Source of the DNA: Lottia gigantea
Lineage: Eukaryota > Mollusca > Gastropoda > Lottiidae
Assembly (NCBI RefSeq): GCF_000327385.1
Contig: NW_008709919.1
Span: forward strand, 1,394,530-1,458,529
Length of the DNA stretch: 64,000 bases
Direction of reading: 5' to 3'
Position 1 is the first letter of the stretch. Every line of letters begins with the position of its first letter. Shown in pieces: positions 48,975 through 60,994 of the stretch. The notes under the pieces are model-generated. The model was not told where the DNA came from. It searched no databases and saw nothing but the letters and a program-made list of their open reading frames with translations. The position numbers and the translations under genes are program-made.

Positions 48975-50760
48975 TCTGTTGCAGGTGACGGACGGAACGT
49001 GTGCTGTGCGTGTATGAAAAATTACACTTTTTTTATAATGAAAAAATTCTTATGGATTACAATTACTAACTTTATTTGAGCAAATTTTTGCATTATATCC
49101 AACACCTTTACTAAATGCCATTCAAAGATCATCATACACTTTTTTTATTTATATATTTATGTATCTTTTTCTACTTCTACGTATATTATGGAAAAATATC
49201 CGTGCATATTCATGGACGATTTCAAACATAAACACGAACAGTCTCCCCGTAATTGAGGTAAAGTGAAAGGAAATTGGAAACTCTACAAACTCTGTTAACT
49301 TACCTCAAATCAAAGTGGACTGCTCGTGATTAACTTTTGGACCTTCCCTGGGTGTGCACATCTCTGATAGACAATAGTACATATTTTATCCTGTTAATTC
49401 TTTTCTATTTCAAACTTACGACTTACAACAGATAAAAGTTGGACGCCTTTTTAAATATTTTCATACGTCATCATAGAAGCATTGAGTTAGTTCTAGTTAC
49501 CCAATATAGGGCAAAAATAGACGTAGGTAGCGTTCACCCCAGAGTTTCCAAAAACGCTGAAGCTCTGATAGTAGTTGGACAATAGTTTCCTTATGGTATA
49601 TTTATATTATTTTGACAATTTCATATTATTTAATTTATCCTTTAAGTGTGTGTGAACGGTGTGTTGTGTGTGTCATTATTTATGAGTGATATTTATTGTG
49701 TTTATTTAATTTTTATTATATAAGATGAAATGCCCCATTTTCAGACCCCCGTCCACGGATATTATTTATAATATAATATATAAAGTATATCATGTAGTAT
49801 ATTCTTGTATTCAGCTGTTGATGCATCTCGTTCACACCCGAGATTTTCGCATGGAATTTGTGTTTGCATTTCGTAAATGTTCCACTAAAAGTCATGCTCG
49901 TAAGTCGCAGTCGTAATCAGTTTAACGAACATATAAGAAATTAACTGAATCCGATAAAGTGAGTGGTCTTTCTGCTGTTCATGTTTTACTTCCAAGCACC
50001 AATTGGATGTAGTCGTCGATCGATGGCAATTTGAACATGCACATCCAATGGACATTTTTCAGTCGTGGGTTGGCCTATTCCAGCGACCGAAGCGGACCTG
50101 ATGATGAAAATTACTTAGCTTGATAGGCTCAAAATGCGCGAGTAGTGAATCAGTTGAATACGAGAATATTTAGATTTTATTTAGAACTTATATTTTATTT
50201 TATTATGTATTTCCTAGAATTTATTTATTTATTTTAATAATTTTTGTAGATATTGTACTCTACTGTAAGTTGTTTGGGTTGTCTCAACTGAAATAGATAT
50301 CAGTCGTGTTTTGACTTCGTGAAGATATTTTCCAGATAACTCAAAAACGACTTACTGGTATATGCTCATTCTAATGCAACGATTCCACATTTGAATATTT
50401 TATTCCAATGCAAATTATTTATTTATAAATTATATTTAGAAGGTAAATTTTTATGTTTATAAAATTTGAAAAGATTATTTTCCGTCCTTGTAAATAAAAA
50501 TGTCAAAAAAGATGTGTGATATCACCTTTATGAGCGCCGTGAGATCAATTGGGCGTAGGCAAACCTAGAATTTAACACCCGATTCTGCCATTTGTATTTA
50601 TATGGAACACTTACAACTTCTTGTTGTTGACCACTCCTTTTTCCATTCCCATAACCATGGATTGAATATTTCTTGTGGCATTATTTTGGCATGCCAAAAT
50701 ATTACCGTGAAAGCGATTGATAATACAATGATGATCAAATAAAGCTGCGATGAAAGCTTC
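48975..50760 (+). other. Likely 3' untranslated or intergenic region of the paralogue
   Basis: No coding frame is supported. A/T-rich repeats of the ATTTA type occur near 50160-50240. AATAAA at 50493-50498 and CAAATAAAG near 50737 are candidate polyadenylation signals, though nothing ties either to the gene. Confidence 0.35.
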
Positions 50761-50764
50761 AAGA

Positions 50765-51600
50765 CTTGTTCCGGTATTTGATGGTAGTTGATGGAAATCT
50801 TGTTAGGTGAGAAAGAAATCTTGATGCGTTTCGTGCCCTATAAAAATTACAACATTATGCTCATAGACGACTATCTTCAAGATTGTGTACCCCTTGAGGC
50901 TGCAGACTAACCCGATGAAGTGTATCCTAGTGAGAGATGAAACAGTCGATATGTTCCTCATCGTGCGGATACTCTGTCATATGCCAAGACGTTATGGTCG
51001 TTAGTTCATACATGGGAGACAACTACATTCACAAATTATGAACCCGTTACGTCTTGACCAACACAACGTACCGTTTCTCTAAACACCCTGGTATAAAAAC
51101 AGTTATGGTGGAATTTTACCTTAGGAAAATATAAGGTGATACAATAAAGCCATTTTGCCGTTTCCAGACCTATACATGTATTGCATAGCATATAATATTC
51201 ATCATTCAATAGGGCATTTTGCTCGATTTCCAGCATTTCGATGTCTGTATATACCCACAGTATCTCGATATAAATAAAAAATATAAGACGTGTTTTCGAA
51301 GTCAGCATCTTTGATGCGAATAATGGACAGAAACAACTAAGTTTTAAAAAATACGAAGGTAATGGCTCGACCTATGTAAGACTATTCCAACTTCCTTAAC
51401 ATAAGTAACGAACTTTACTTTAAATCACAAAAAACATCTTATTATTAGTACGTCTTGTGAACTCATATGTCCTTCATCGGGTTATTCAGGGACAAATTAA
51501 TATCTATGTAATTATATGAATTTAAACTTCGGTAATTAAATCCATGGGTCACGACGGTTCAATTTTATTGATTAGCTTTTTGACCGAGGGTATTGTAATA
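50765..51600. other. Intergenic DNA, no gene seen
   Basis: A minus-strand 90-codon frame at 51036-51308 has no family resemblance or splice support. Confidence 0.4.
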
Positions 51601-51605
51601 TACAG

Positions 51606-51614
51606 TATATAAAG
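51606..51614 (+). promoter_or_regulatory. TATA box of the secreted-peptide gene
   Basis: TATATAAAG lies 32 bases before an initiator-like TCATTGG (A at about 51638). A short non-coding exon would then run to ATTTACG/GTAAGG at 51670. Position and spacing suit a core promoter of a highly expressed, tissue-specific gene. Confidence 0.65.
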
Positions 51615-51637
51615 CAGAGACTTTGTGAGATAAAATC

Positions 51638-51670
51638 ATTGGTCTCATCAAAGGTTAATACGTATTTACG
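51638..51670 (+). other. Non-coding first exon of the secreted-peptide gene
   Basis: The span between the inferred start site and the consensus donor GTAAGG at 51671 has no ATG. It would splice to the acceptor TTCATTTTTCAG ending at 52038. Confidence 0.55.
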
Positions 51671-51779
51671 GTAAGGTTTTTGTTTAAATTACAAAATCTT
51701 TTTTTTTCTTTATAAAAAAATTGGTATTCTATGCCTGCGTTCATTTGCGAAAACCTCCGGAGCATTTGGTTGTATCATT

Positions 51780-52035
51780 TTCCGTGGTAGGATATACTAA
51801 ATTTAGCCCGTGTACTTGTCATATTTGGATTGATTTTTGAAGTTAGAATATAAATTTACACGCCAATAGCTGAACAACCAATTGAAAAATCCGACCAAGG
51901 GCATACTAAATCTAATTTGTGTTTTTATGATTCGGTCGATTGATATTTTAAATTATGAATAGAAATATATACGTTTCATTATTTTAGTAGAAATTGATAT
52001 AATTTGCTGATCATCCGATTGAAAAATTCATTTTT
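51780..52035 (+). repeat. Imperfect tandem duplication inside the secreted-peptide gene intron
   Basis: Two copies of about 120-145 bp share ATACTAAATTTAGCC / ATACTAAATCTAATT, a GATTGATxTTT block, a GAATATAAATTTACACG / GAAATATATACG block and CAACCAATTGAAAAATCC / CATCCGATTGAAAAATTC. The second copy runs into the splice acceptor. Confidence 0.55.
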
Positions 52036-52059
52036 CAGAAAGAACAACTGAATTTAACA

Positions 52060-52308
52060 ATGCAAGTTACAATCATCTCAACTTCATTAGCTCTACTGGT
52101 CTTGGTTGTTACAATTCAAGCTCAGTATTTTCCAATGAATCCATGGATGCCACAGTTGATGTTCAACCCAATGATGGCCTATAACCCCTGGTTTACAAAT
52201 GGTATGAGTATATGGAATACAGGGAGCATGTTTACTCGAGGCTTTAATCCCATGATGAATAATGATGATTTTGAATTTGAAAATGGTAGATGGGTTCGAG
52301 ACTTCTAA
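52060..52308 (+). CDS. Small secreted Met/Asn/Pro/Trp-rich peptide (82 aa)
   Basis: The ATG lies 22 bases after a strong acceptor. Residues 1-21 form a signal peptide: a short N-terminus, a hydrophobic core (STSLALLVLVV) and a cleavage site after TIQA. The mature 61 residues are rich in Met, Asn, Pro, Trp and Phe, have no Cys, and carry the pentapeptide FNPMM twice and NPW twice. The end is acidic then basic (DDFEFENGRWVRDF). Such composition occurs in extracellular matrix and shell-matrix peptides and in some short bioactive peptides; I cannot choose between these. The complete coding sequence sits in one exon. Possible polyadenylation signals (AATAAA) lie near 52944 and 52959. Confidence 0.8.
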   Translation: MQVTIISTSLALLVLVVTIQAQYFPMNPWMPQLMFNPMMAYNPWFTNGMSIWNTGSMFTRGFNPMMNNDDFEFENGRWVRDF

Positions 52309-52319
52309 ACTAAATGGTA

Positions 52320-54265
52320 TTTATTTTATAATGTTCTAAACGTGACAGCTTTTACTAAGTTCGGTTGAAGTGTTGCAATTATGTTTTTATTCTTCCAAAA
52401 ATTCAATCCTTTTTAGAACTATTCACGATAAATCCCAAGTGATTCTTTAAGGCTACTAGACGAGGAAATATGACGGGGTTTTGGAAATCAAGACCTCCAC
52501 TACCAACATATATTAGTTCAGCACTTTTTTGACAATGGGCTTCTTCTGCTTCTTCCTTACCTTCCTAATGTCACCTTACACACTCTCTTAGATCACTTCC
52601 GATACCACATTTATTTATTAATTTCAGATCTAAGCACAGATAAAAAAAAAAAAGACATCAGATGTAAGCAGTTGTTCGGATGGGTTTAAAATATTACTAC
52701 TTTCTCACTACAATGTTTTCGTAATCATTTGATATTTATTTATTGAATTGCAAATCAACTAAAAAAATAGGAGTCCTAAGTATGACATCTTATGTTATTT
52801 AAAATTCTTGGAGAGAAGTGTACTTTTTCCTCACCTAAAATTATCTCATCGTACATTTATACTATCAAAAGTCATTGTAAAATTTCATAATGCATAATAC
52901 ATCAATTCGTCATTGTTGAACTAGAAGCGAAATTTAAAAAAAAAATAAAGGAACGTTTAATAAAACTTTGGTAAGGAATTCGACAATCTTATAGCCATTT
53001 TTGTATGTTTTTAACTTGTCTCGACAAGACTTGTAATTAATTTATACTATAATATAAATAATTATGTATATCATTTGCGTAATTGTGTACATCTTCAAAA
53101 CATTTCATTTTTTGTAAAAACTATATCAGAAATTTGTCATACATATACATGCATAGGAATTTTTAATCGTATGTGCACGTATATTATGTACATGTATAAT
53201 TTAAATTCATAGTTTGGTTAAGTTTGATCTTGTACATACGCATTGTCTTTCATGAAATTTTGTAAGTTCAATTACGTTGCAGATATTGTATCATTTATAT
53301 TCATCAATCGTTGTATATATTTTTATACGTATTTTTAAAATTACCATAATTTCTGAAAAACCAATGTTGTTATTTATATTAACGAAATTAGCTCGACTAG
53401 CAAAAGCAACGTGACACGTTATACAGCCCGTTAACGTCCTTATTTTGGACGCTTTATGAATACGTTGCCAATCTGTATTTTAAATTACAATTCGACAATT
53501 ATACAAAATTTGATTGGAAGAAAAAAGATGTGGTACTTGTTGGTGGTTCTACGATTCAAGTTGGGACAGATGAATAATTTAGAAGTATGTTAATCTGAGT
53601 TTCAAAACCATTTTGACTAGTCCCAGCAGGAGTTAGATTGGGCAGCAACCATTCTGAGGAGTTAGATTGGCCAGCAACGGCGTTTTAGTGACACTTGGTC
53701 GATAATAGATTTATTTATAGTATTAGAAATATATCTCAGGCTGTGGTTGTTCCCCTTTATCAGTTTACAGATTCAGCATAAATTACGTCTGCTGGAAAAT
53801 AGTCGATAACTGAAAGTGTTCAAAGCATCGGATCCACACTACTAGTCACTGTGATTCATTCGATGACTATCTAATTCTCCACGATGCAAGCAGTTAAATG
53901 CAATGAAAGAAGTAGCCGAAAAATAAGTTGTTATCTGAATCTGCCGGTCGCCAGGTCGACCTGGGCTCTCGTTACGTTAATCAGTTTCAATTTCCACAGA
54001 AAAGACCCCGGTAGTGATGCTATGAGTTTTGATGTGAAAAGACTCCTTCATTAGAAAGCATCAAGTTTGAGTTTGAGACCCGCTTTTATCTTTTATTATA
54101 TGGTATTTTAATAAACATGTTATATATTAAACCTATTTACTGTATAGCCTTCTGAAAAACTTCATTGAAAATTATTTACCATGAGTTATTTCCCTTAATG
54201 TTCAAATGCAAGTTTAATTTATGCTTGATAAATATTGAATAAAAACTGCGAGTTAGTTTCAACAG
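52320..54265. other. 3' flank of the secreted-peptide gene, no other gene seen
   Basis: This is AT-rich sequence. TTTTATCTTTTATTATATGG then TATTTTAATAAACATGTTAT at 54080-54122 matches 37008-37050. No reading frame of note is present. Confidence 0.45.
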
Positions 54266-54274
54266 CTTCCAGTG

Positions 54275-54410
54275 GTCGAGAAGTTAGTCATGGTGACTTA
54301 GCGAGCCTCAATAAATCATTAGTCATCAGAAATGAAATGAATGGAGTTTTACGTCCTACTTTTCTGCACCATGTGGGTTAATGAAATCAGGCAACGCCAT
54401 GCAGGGTGCA
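54275..54410 (-). repeat. SINE copy, inverted
   Basis: The minus strand shows CACATGGTGCAGAAAAGTAG then GACGTAAAACTCCATTC and a short TTTCATTTC tail, the family's 3' end. Confidence 0.65.
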
Positions 54411-54889
54411 CTGAGGGAAGGTCAAAATTGTATCTAAATTTTTGCTACATGTTCTGCCATGAATCATTCAATTCTATCTGGTACAATTCATATAATATAA
54501 CAAATTGATTCGTGATAAATTATCCCAGGTATAGAATAATGTGTAATCATATTTCACCCTAATATTAGATTAGTCAGCTAATGTTTATATTTTGAACGGA
54601 AACAATTAAGAAATATTTCGGCCTATATCGTCTTCTTTCGTTAGGCCTATATGTATACTTATAATTTAATATGTTTAGTTTCTCTGTTAAATTATATAGC
54701 GTAATTTCTATAGTGTAATTTATACTTTTTGCATCTAAACAAGAAAGGAATGATCCTTCCGTATTTGTATAATTGAATGTATTTAAGAAAGGCTTTCGTT
54801 TCTTTCTGTTTGTTCTTTGTTATGAATATGATATCAACAAAATTGTATGTTGTTTGTACTAGCAAACACCAAATTAAATTTTTCTAGTC

Positions 54890-56050
54890 AGAATTACTTC
54901 CCTTGACATGGATCAGTCTTTATTAAGTAGCTATTTTGTTTGAGCCAATAAAAAACAAACTAAAATTTTTGAGACGGAATTACCTCCCTTGAAATGGATC
55001 AGCATTATCTTCAGTTGCTGAAACGATTCATTTCAATGTGTACAGAGAATAACTGGTAGCATTTTAATTTTGAAACAATCAACTTCAAAACATACACAGG
55101 GTAGTATTGTTATTATCGAATAGTTCTATCCTATCATAATAAGCGGAATTACGCTATCTTAAATCATGAATTACCTCCCTTGAAGTTGAAATCAATATCA
55201 ACATTTCCAGAAACATCCAATGAGATCTCATATTTGGTCATCGGCTTCTGACATAATTTTCTTGTATTTAATTTTGTTTAGATTTCGGGTTTCGTTTTGC
55301 AGTTTGGATCGTTGGTACTTGTTATATTTATACCGTCAACAATACGGCAATTTATCGAGCACAAGAAAAATATCCTCTTGGAAATTTATACATTTATATA
55401 TAGAAATATTACTTCCACGTAATAATAATTTAATCTATACGGGATTTAAGCACAGTGAAAATATTTTGTTACTGTACAATCAATGTATAGGCCAATATAT
55501 GGAAGAAGAACGTAGGCCATACATTCAAACATAAATTTGATAAATACATAAATGTACTTTCTTCATAAACCCAAAATGTATATGCGATAGTTACTTTCAA
55601 CCTATATTTCCCTTTCTGCAAGAGAATAGGTAGACTATAATCCGTTTTTATGTCGGTTTGTCCAGTTGCAGCCAACCTTAGTCTCAATTACTGACTTGTT
55701 GTGTGACGATATATCAGTGAAACATTGGTAGCAGCCAATGAACTTTTCATTCTGTATCTTCAGACATCAGAAACCAAATTTAAAAATATTATCAGAATTA
55801 TCTCCCTTGATATTGATTGTAAAGAGTGTGATTCAGCCCTGTATTCAGTCGACAAACGATAAATTCAAAGAAACGAGTCAGATCTAATCCATATATTTGA
55901 AAACTGTTTTTTAAAAACAGAGCAGGGCAGTACTCTTGATTAATAAGATTATTACGAAACGGTGTGATATTTTAGATTTTGAGTATTAAAATTACCTCCC
56001 TTGAAGTCGAAATTGAGATCAATTTTCAGTTACAAAAACATCCAGCTAAA
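54890..56050 (+). repeat. Interspersed repeat cluster (TTACCTCCCTTGAA)
   Basis: The phrase GAATTACCTCCCTTGAA or a close form occurs near 54889, 54978, 55168, 55794 and 55990. Some copies extend into GTxGAAATCxAxATCAA and AACATCCA. This looks like a locally amplified element about 100-250 bp long, with irregular spacing. Confidence 0.65.
55270..55325 (+). repeat. Dispersed repeat copy (GGGTTTCGTTTT family)
   Basis: GATTTCGGGTTTCGTTTTGC then AGTTTGGATCGTTGGTACTT matches 3555 and the inverted copy at 27355. Confidence 0.55.
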
Positions 56051-56054
56051 CATG

Positions 56055-58100
56055 GCAGTGTTCATTGGTGTCTGATATTTTTTGAAACACTTTTCACCAC
56101 GCCACGAAACACTAATTGAGGCTACACTCCAACATCAGAAATGTAACATTTTGATAACCGACAAGAAAACACCTTATAATGTTAGATTATTAAGCCAGAT
56201 TATTCTCTATTTTGCTTTCTAAAAAGGAGCGGTAGACTCCCTTCTTCCGATGATAATGTGGGTTTATATGGTTGATGTATGTACGGTCGTTTCTGTTTTT
56301 TGAATATTGTATTATGTAATAAGATACTTTTCTTAATGCTTAGTAAATAAATACGTAATGCTGTTTGTATCTTCTATAATATATAACCTTCTATAATATA
56401 TAACCTATGGGACAAAAACCAAATGATATACAATGTTTTCGACGTTAGAGATGATCAAGCAAATCCAATTTATTCAGATCCTACTATCAGCTCTCACGAC
56501 TACCAACAAATACATAGTCTTTGATATCAACTTCACCTGGAAGCGGACATAACTAACTAATCAGCCAAAGTAGACGGTGTAAAAATTACCATTTGTAGGC
56601 AAATGGATGACTATCGTCGAAACAGCAGTTAGTAAATAAGATGATGCACAATTCGATTGAAAAAATGGATTTGGAATTCCAGGAATCACATAGAAATAAA
56701 ATATACCAATATACCTTTGTCGCCTCTTCGAAGGTGAAATTGATTGAGAAGCAAACTGAAAGCGTTGTGGCCATCATCAGTTACTTTGCATAATATGACA
56801 TTTTTTTTAAGAGGATGGGTGGACGAAAACCTTGATAAAAGGACGATTGAGTAATATAGAGAAGCATATTGAAACTTGTGGTTTCGTCTGGTTCCTAACA
56901 AAATAATAAGTTAGGATTAAAAAAGAGAGCTTATCGTGGAAGTTCGAGCTCAAATTTAGATAAATATCGAAGATTCTTTCCCTTTTGTGTTTTTGATGCC
57001 CGGGCTGTGTTGAAATTAACATGGGTTATATTCCATTCATGTGGGGGCACTAACGGGATACCGGTATGTGAAAGCTATTCCTAATCGGTATAAGAATTGT
57101 GCTAGTGGTCGATTATATGCCTACATTAGTTACTCTTGATTATTGGAGTTGGTTTATCATATCTGTATGATCGTGCGTGACACACCCAGGAGGAATTTAT
57201 TGGAAAAATAAAACTACATTGTCAAGTTTCTTTCAAACAGATATATCAAGGTTGATATAGTCCTTCTTGAACCTTAAGAAGTATTCATATTTTTTGTTTA
57301 CAGTCATGGGAGGGTAATGAACACATGCAAGTCTGACAAAGTCTCTTTGGATCCCAAACAGTTAAGATATAACTTGCTATGCGAAAGTCCAATTGATGGT
57401 TGCAATGCATCAATGGTTCTTTGGTTGGTTATCGTCACTCACGAGGACAGCAATTGCTTGTTTTCTGGAAAGGGCAATTTGAGTCGCCCAGACTCCACCA
57501 ATTAAATCCCCTTTCATATTTAGGCCAAGACATAATATGCGCCAAGTATCATATTTCTACATATATTTAATGATAATGTATATTTTATTTGAGATGTGAA
57601 TGAACAGTGTACCCTAATGACCTAGACGATACCACAGTAATCATCATTTTGTATTCCAATTTTACTTCGCCACACCACAGTCAGAGTCCTACTTATCTCA
57701 CCCTGCAAAATCGTCCTACCAGACAACCACAAATCGACATGTGTTCCTATGCAAAACGTTTTCCTAAGAATCATGCAAAATGCTCGATGTTTGTAGTACT
57801 AGCATTCATGTTAAAGCCAAACGATCACGGCATTGATTCTGGTCCTGCCTGGTATAATGTTAGGACTATAGTGTCTACACTCAGTGTAGATGAAAGCCGG
57901 GTCATTAGCTATGCAAAGCCAGCCTCAAGTTAGAATCTAGCCCATAATACTTCGTTTGTTGGCTGTTCCAGTTGACGTGCCTGTGCGGATTTAAGGCGTT
58001 GGTCTATTAATTTAGCATATTTAGCAATTTATATGTTTAGAAAGTAGCGATAAAAATGTATATTGTGATTGACTACTGAGTGAATATTTGATTTGTTGTC
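56055..58100. other. Upstream region of the Gq alpha gene, no other gene seen
   Basis: A head-to-tail duplication of CTTCTATAATATATAACC lies at 56371-56406. A 108-codon frame at 57607-57933 has ordinary composition and no recognised family or splice sites. Confidence 0.45.
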
Positions 58101-58368
58101 AGATATTTGATATTTTGGCTTCTGCACAAAGCATTTGTCAATTGAACTCACTCCCCCGTCACCACACCCAAGTCGAAACTATATGCCTCCGAAAAGCTTG
58201 TGAGTTTGTTGATATCGCCTGGATTTTCGGCATATCGGACCAGACGCCGAATATTCAGTGAGTTAATACGTTTTGGCGAACTGGGGATTGCTAAAGGATT
58301 AGTTCTCAACCCTTTTTAGGGTTAACAGCCAGACCCGTCGCGCTGTCAGAGCGGATTTGGATACCAAT
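58101..58368 (+). promoter_or_regulatory. Presumed promoter and 5' UTR of the Gq alpha gene
   Basis: This 270-base stretch is richer in CpG (for example CCCGTCGCGCTG at about 58335) than the surrounding DNA and has no TATA box, as expected for a broadly expressed gene. The start site is not defined. Confidence 0.4.
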
Positions 58369-58486
58369 ATGGCGTGCTGCCTTACAGAGGAATTGAAAGA
58401 ACAGAAGCGAATTAATCAAGAAATAGAAAGGCAGTTACGGAAGGATAAAAGAGATGCTAGGCGGGAGTTAAAGTTACTTCTTTTAG
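58369..58486 (+). CDS. GNAQ: G protein alpha-q subunit, first coding exon (partial gene)
   Basis: The 39 complete codons read [17 protein letters not shown] and continue to [16 protein letters not shown], the alpha-N helix and start of beta-1 of Gq-class alpha subunits. Cys3 and Cys4 are the conserved palmitoylation sites for membrane anchoring. The exon ends with the first base of the Gly codon before GTAAGA, the same place and phase as in other animal Gq genes. The next exon should begin with the P-loop (GTGESGKST), which is not found before the window end. The ATG has A at -3 and G at +4. Gq couples receptors to phospholipase C beta at the plasma membrane. The family call is very secure; assignment to Gq rather than G11 or G14 follows from the single invertebrate Gq type. 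Confidence 0.93.
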
Positions 58487-60990
58487 GTAAGATCTTTTCA
58501 GATGCAAGTGGTACAAGAATGACGAATTTGTGTCCATGAACCATATAAATAATATCGCCCGATAATTTTGCTACTGCCCGTGCTGCACTTTTACGAAAAT
58601 TACCATCGTTTGCAGATTTCAAAGTAAATATCATGCTTCTCTTATGCATTTATATGATTATCTGCCTATTGTGTATGTAAAGGTTCATTATAATCCGGTG
58701 GAAGCTTTATATTTTGCGAGGAAAATGTAATTTTGGCCTACTGTCTGCATTATCAATCGACTGAACAAGCCGCCATTTTGGATTGTTTTGGTGAAGTTCT
58801 GAATACATAATTATTCATTTACGACACAGAATGCCGCCGATGTTTTGAAATCTGCACAAAATTATTTGACTAGTGGATTGAAAGTGATGAAAATGGCAAC
58901 CTGAGATCATTTTATTTGACTTCTTGGTTGCATCATCATTGTTTTATACCAAGCATTTGTATATAATAAGATAGACGTTCATCATCATTATAGAATCAGA
59001 ATACAATTAATGCCATTGCTATGTAACTTGTATTCAGCTTTGTGCATTACATTAGATGTACATGTTTTCTGAGAATCAGAGAATTTGGGCTTTTGCAAAA
59101 CTTTAAGATCTTAATTTTGGTCAGAATGTCTTTGAATGAAGGATATGATGGTTTTATGATCTATTTGGAGGAACTTGCACTCAAAAATGTATGTTGGTCG
59201 TAGTGCATTGTGACAATGTTGCTTAATGACAATATATATGGCTTGGAGGGGTCACCATGAAAAACCACCATAATGGCTAGGGTCCAAAGGTTCTGATCAT
59301 AAAAATTCTTGCTTGAACGTAGTGTAAATTTATATTCTTCTCCGTAGCATGCATATACACAGTTTTCTCTGTTGGCCAAATTTTTTGTAGAGCTCACATT
59401 GCTATGTTCATTCTTTGAAATTCAAGAATTTCAGATGTTCTTGAGAAACCAGATGTTTGATGTAACATCTGAAATTTTCAGACTGAAAAGTGTCCCTCAA
59501 GAAAGAAAGAAATGGAAACAAGACAAGGATGATAATTTAGGTTCCTAAAGATCGTTAGTCGTTCCTAATGATCGTTAGTCAATATATTTCGGCAGTAACC
59601 CTTTCTGGATTATCTATGCGTATTTACCACTGGTTCGATTGGAATGGTGATGAAAGATAATTTTATGTTACCAGACTTAACCTGGTGAAAGAGAACCTAG
59701 GACCACCATAACTGACTGCATACAATCCACCCTCATCAAAGTTTCTTAGTCCTAGCTTTATTTTGACAGTCGCATTTACATGGAAGAACTGAAGTTTTTA
59801 TAGATTTTGTCAACTTGAAAATAAATGAACCGTACAAATCCTTAATCCTTAATCCTTACTACGGAGGTGTTTCGGGTAGCTTTCTAGTCATTCTTGGGGT
59901 TTAGGCATAGGTTCAAATCTATACAATGAAAATCAAGTAGCCTATAACTGAAAAAAAAAAATTGTAGGGGCAATGAAGTCATTGTGGGAAAAAAGCGACT
60001 CTCTATAGCATAAAATGGACTGAAAGCTCAGAGTTTAGGGTGACATCATGGCATATGTCAAGATCTAGTATTCAAAGCTTCCTTCATCCTCCTTTGTCTA
60101 CTAATGCAAGCTGGATACACTGGCATTGAAAACTAAAATAATGTTACTTTGGCAAGAAAAGTTGGATCTAAGAGAGAACTGGTTGGGAAGTGACATTTTG
60201 ATAAAAATACTAACTTGACTAGGTACTGAATAATGTACGCCAATCGGATAAAAATTATTTGACTCCAGATATGGTCTTCACTTATTAGCAAGTACCAGAA
60301 TGATGCTATCAACTTGGCATTATATTTTAGATAGTTAGGACTAGTAATACGTAGCTGGAACTGTCAGAACTGTTTGAAAAAGACAACATGCTTTTGCTTT
60401 AATCTTCATGAAAATGGATATTATTTAAATTTTTGAATTATAGTCATATACCTGGGATCAAGGAAATCATCTCTTATGGTCTCCAACAATTATTTCTTGC
60501 AATATAAGTCTTCATACACAAAGCAACAAAATCTGCGCTGAAGGTTTGATGGAAATGTTAACTCAAGCCAGTTTTGACTTCTTCCAAAAATTGATTCAGC
60601 AAACATGATGGGGAAAGATCACAAGCATGATCTGCACTTTTGAGAATTTTATATATTATGTGAATTAAAAATGTGTTTAAAAAGGTTCAAAATTACAACC
60701 TTCAACTATTGTCGAGATTATCAGTCGAATTGGTTAGATAATGGCTGATAAGTACACACTGTGTTTGACTGCTGTTTCTTGAAAACGAATTAAAATTAAC
60801 AATTGAATGAATAATTTACTTCTGCATTTACCAGTATATTGTATGTCTTGTATGGTTGTTTGAAGATGCAATTTTTTAACATGATAGTGTGACATAATAT
60901 GAAGAAACCAATTGACATTTACACCTTTAAATTTACAAAAATAAATTTCAGAGGCCTCATTCTCAAAAACTGAACTCGTAAACACTTTAA
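58487..60990 (+). other. First intron of the Gq alpha gene, left part
   Basis: No exon encoding the P-loop or switch regions is visible. A local duplication of GTTCCTAAxGATCGTTAGTC lies at 59540-59580, and AATCCTT is triplicated at 59840-59860. Confidence 0.6.
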
Positions 60991-60994
60991 TAAA

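Noticed and set aside
50910-50955. CCGATGA...TGAAAC as another hammerhead core
   Set aside because: The invariant CTGATGA is changed and the pairing arms are absent.
57607-57933. 108-codon plus-strand frame before the Gq gene
   Set aside because: No domain, no conserved motif and no supporting splice or promoter signal could be seen.
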